Of a stretch of 64,000 bases of DNA, positions 62,891 to 64,000 are shown in pieces. Position numbers and translations under genes: made by a program. The notes under the pieces are model-generated. The model ran no database searches and was not told the origin of the DNA. It worked only from the letters and a program-made list of their open reading frames with translations. Within the stretch, counting starts at the first letter, position 1; each line of letters begins with the position of its first letter. Source of the stretch: Paenimyroides marinum (GTDB lineage Bacteria > Bacteroidota > Bacteroidia > Flavobacteriales > Flavobacteriaceae); assembly GCF_900108395.1 (NCBI RefSeq), contig NZ_FNXE01000001.1, positions 62,001 to 126,000 of the forward strand, given 5' to 3'.

Positions 62891-63394
62891 TTAATCAAAT
62901 GAATACTCTTCATATTCTACATTATTTTGTTTTGTTAAATAGAGAATCTGTCCTGCACTTTGAACAATCAACGTATCTTTTGACTGACCAAATTTATAAG
63001 GCAACCGATATTCTGCAATATTTTGCCAGTTATCCGTATTGAATTGATCTTCATATAAAGATTTAATGTAAAGATCCTCGTTATACCAATAGAATCTTTG
63101 TTTAGCATTACAATAATACATTGGGTCATTATCTGATTTATTCAAAAACCTTAAATATTCATTGTCTAAGTAAAATATTTCATTAATCCCTATTCTGGCA
63201 ATACCGCCATTTGAGATAACAGGATCGTTATATTCCTTAGAATTATCTGGTTGATAAATCCCCTTCAATAACCAAAAACCTTTTAACTCTTCAGATTTTG
63301 GTTTGTTTTTATAATCGTTTATAGTGTCTTCAATCTCATTATCACAACTAAAAAATAAAGTTGTAATTGCAAAAAATATTATTTTTTTCATCAT
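62891..63394 (-). CDS. Putative lipoprotein of unknown function
   Basis: 167 residues with a lipoprotein signal (MMKKIIFFAITTLFFSC; lipobox LFFSC). The mature protein is beta-rich with an unusual density of Asn, Asp and Tyr (…YNDPVISNGG…), and no recognised family. It lies two bases after the end of a type B cargo gene and just before another, so it may be part of their module. Confidence 0.65.
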   Translation of the reverse strand: MMKKIIFFAITTLFFSCDNEIEDTINDYKNKPKSEELKGFWLLKGIYQPDNSKEYNDPVISNGGIARIGINEIFYLDNEYLRFLNKSDNDPMYYCNAKQRFYWYNEDLYIKSLYEDQFNTDNWQNIAEYRLPYKFGQSKDTLIVQSAGQILYLTKQNNVEYEEYSFD

Positions 63395-63396
63395 CG

Positions 63397-64000
63397 CTAT
63401 AATTCTTTAATTAAATAGACATATCCTGAAAAAGTTTCGAAACGCGTTGTAAATACATAATAGTATGTTCCTGTTGGTAATTCACGTCCGTTTTTATCTT
63501 GTCCTGCCCATTGATTTGTATATCCTTTGCCAAACGTAAAAACTTCTGTTCCGTATCTGTTATAGATTCTTAATTCGTTTGGTTGATATACACTAAGGTC
63601 AAAACCATCATTCATACCATCAAAATTAGCTGAAACTCCTTTTTGTATCGGACAATCTTTAACCAGATTTATATGCATTTGTGAAGTGTTGTTTTCTTCA
63701 TCAATTTCATAGACAATTCCTTTTTTATTTCCCGTATCATCCACACTAACAACCAGATCAAACCGATAACCAAACTTTTTAGGAATATTTAATGTAACAT
63801 TGTATGTAGCTTGCTGACCAATACCTATTTCCTCTTCTGTTTCTGTGGTTTCTATGAGTTCATCATCGATATAAAAGGCAACAGGAGTATTTGCTTTTAA
63901 AGGATGATTTCCTTTATAGTTTGCTACGATGTATTCTATGTCAACAATCTGCTGATAGCAATAATTTTGATAACTGTTTATAAAAGTTGTTGCATCAGGA
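63397..64000 (-). CDS. T9SS type B cargo protein, C-terminal part (runs off the window)
   Basis: At least 200 residues are readable to the window edge in one open frame. It ends with the type B sorting domain (VSANFDGMNDGFDLSV…ELRIYNRYGTEVF…WAGQDKNGRELPTGTYYY). Before that lies a CARDB-like beta-domain (ANYKGNHPLKANTPVAF…, NVTLNIPKKFGYRF). It closely resembles the downstream protein at 60774-62843, with a lipoprotein gene between them. The N-terminus and signal peptide lie outside the window. Confidence 0.88.
   Translation of the reverse strand, partial: PDATTFINSYQNYCYQQIVDIEYIVANYKGNHPLKANTPVAFYIDDELIETTETEEEIGIGQQATYNVTLNIPKKFGYRFDLVVSVDDTGNKKGIVYEIDEENNTSQMHINLVKDCPIQKGVSANFDGMNDGFDLSVYQPNELRIYNRYGTEVFTFGKGYTNQWAGQDKNGRELPTGTYYYVFTTRFETFSGYVYLIKEL

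Overview
The window looks like a chromosomal segment of a flavobacterium (family Flavobacteriaceae, phylum Bacteroidota). The DNA is AT-rich and genes start without recognisable Shine-Dalgarno sequences. Several promoters match the Bacteroidota form TTG or TTTG, about 19-20 bases, then TAnnTTTG. The protein content is typical of the group: type IX secretion (T9SS) cargo with type A and type B sorting domains, a PorP/SprF protein, a TonB-type outer-membrane barrel, DUF4290, tandem DUF3857 proteins, and a ctaB/cox/SCO1 respiratory cluster. I saw no integrase, transposase, prophage or CRISPR array.

Layout. 1-4.6 kb: end of a probable PBP2 gene, rodA, a Lys/Ala/Glu-rich exported coiled coil, typA, rpsT and two tandem tRNA-Glu(UUC) genes. 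4.8-7.9 kb: a lipoprotein and a DUF493-DUF4290-murA operon; MurA has Asp where the fosfomycin-target Cys normally is. 8-12.5 kb: an ATPase and recQ, both lacking an ATG start, then fmt, an HU gene and yqgE. 12.5-22.3 kb: mostly minus-strand housekeeping. A class IV aminotransferase and a START-like gene precede a long unit: DAHP synthase/chorismate mutase, rsgA, dtd, two DUF3857 proteins, two tiny membrane proteins, a MazG-like enzyme and then aroA. 22.3-25.3 kb: membrane proteins with a winged-helix regulator. 25.5-29.5 kb: two T9SS cargo proteins sharing a nearly identical 246-bp tail and similar promoters. 29.5-34.9 kb: HutD/Ves-like protein, membrane-anchored MutS-like ATPase, a c-type cytochrome lipoprotein with a 3' frameshift, folD and ffh.

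35.1-39.6 kb is the clearest accessory module: a four-gene operon of a Dam-type methyltransferase, a DpnII-type GATC endonuclease, an OLD-family ATPase-TOPRIM protein and a DpnA-type second methyltransferase. The OLD-like gene sits inside an otherwise classical DpnII restriction-modification system, joined by overlaps or a 3-nt gap. It is my best candidate for an undescribed or little-described composite defence system.

39.7-52.7 kb: argS, an outer-membrane barrel protein, an ABC exporter whose permease is fused to a TlpA-like thioredoxin, an intergenic region rich in hairpin repeats, PorP/SprF, an Nfu protein with two N-terminal domains, a YyaL-like DUF255 protein and a small exported protein. 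52.7-59.9 kb: minus-strand respiratory cluster (ctaB, two subunit III genes, subunit IV, a Cys-free thioredoxin-like protein, SCO1, DUF420, an 81-aa CxxC protein, tsaB). It is interrupted by a two-gene cassette bounded by a 33-bp direct repeat. 60-64 kb: deoC and two T9SS type B proteins, the last running off the window, with a lipoprotein between them.

All family assignments are from reading motifs and from memory of the families; no searches were run.
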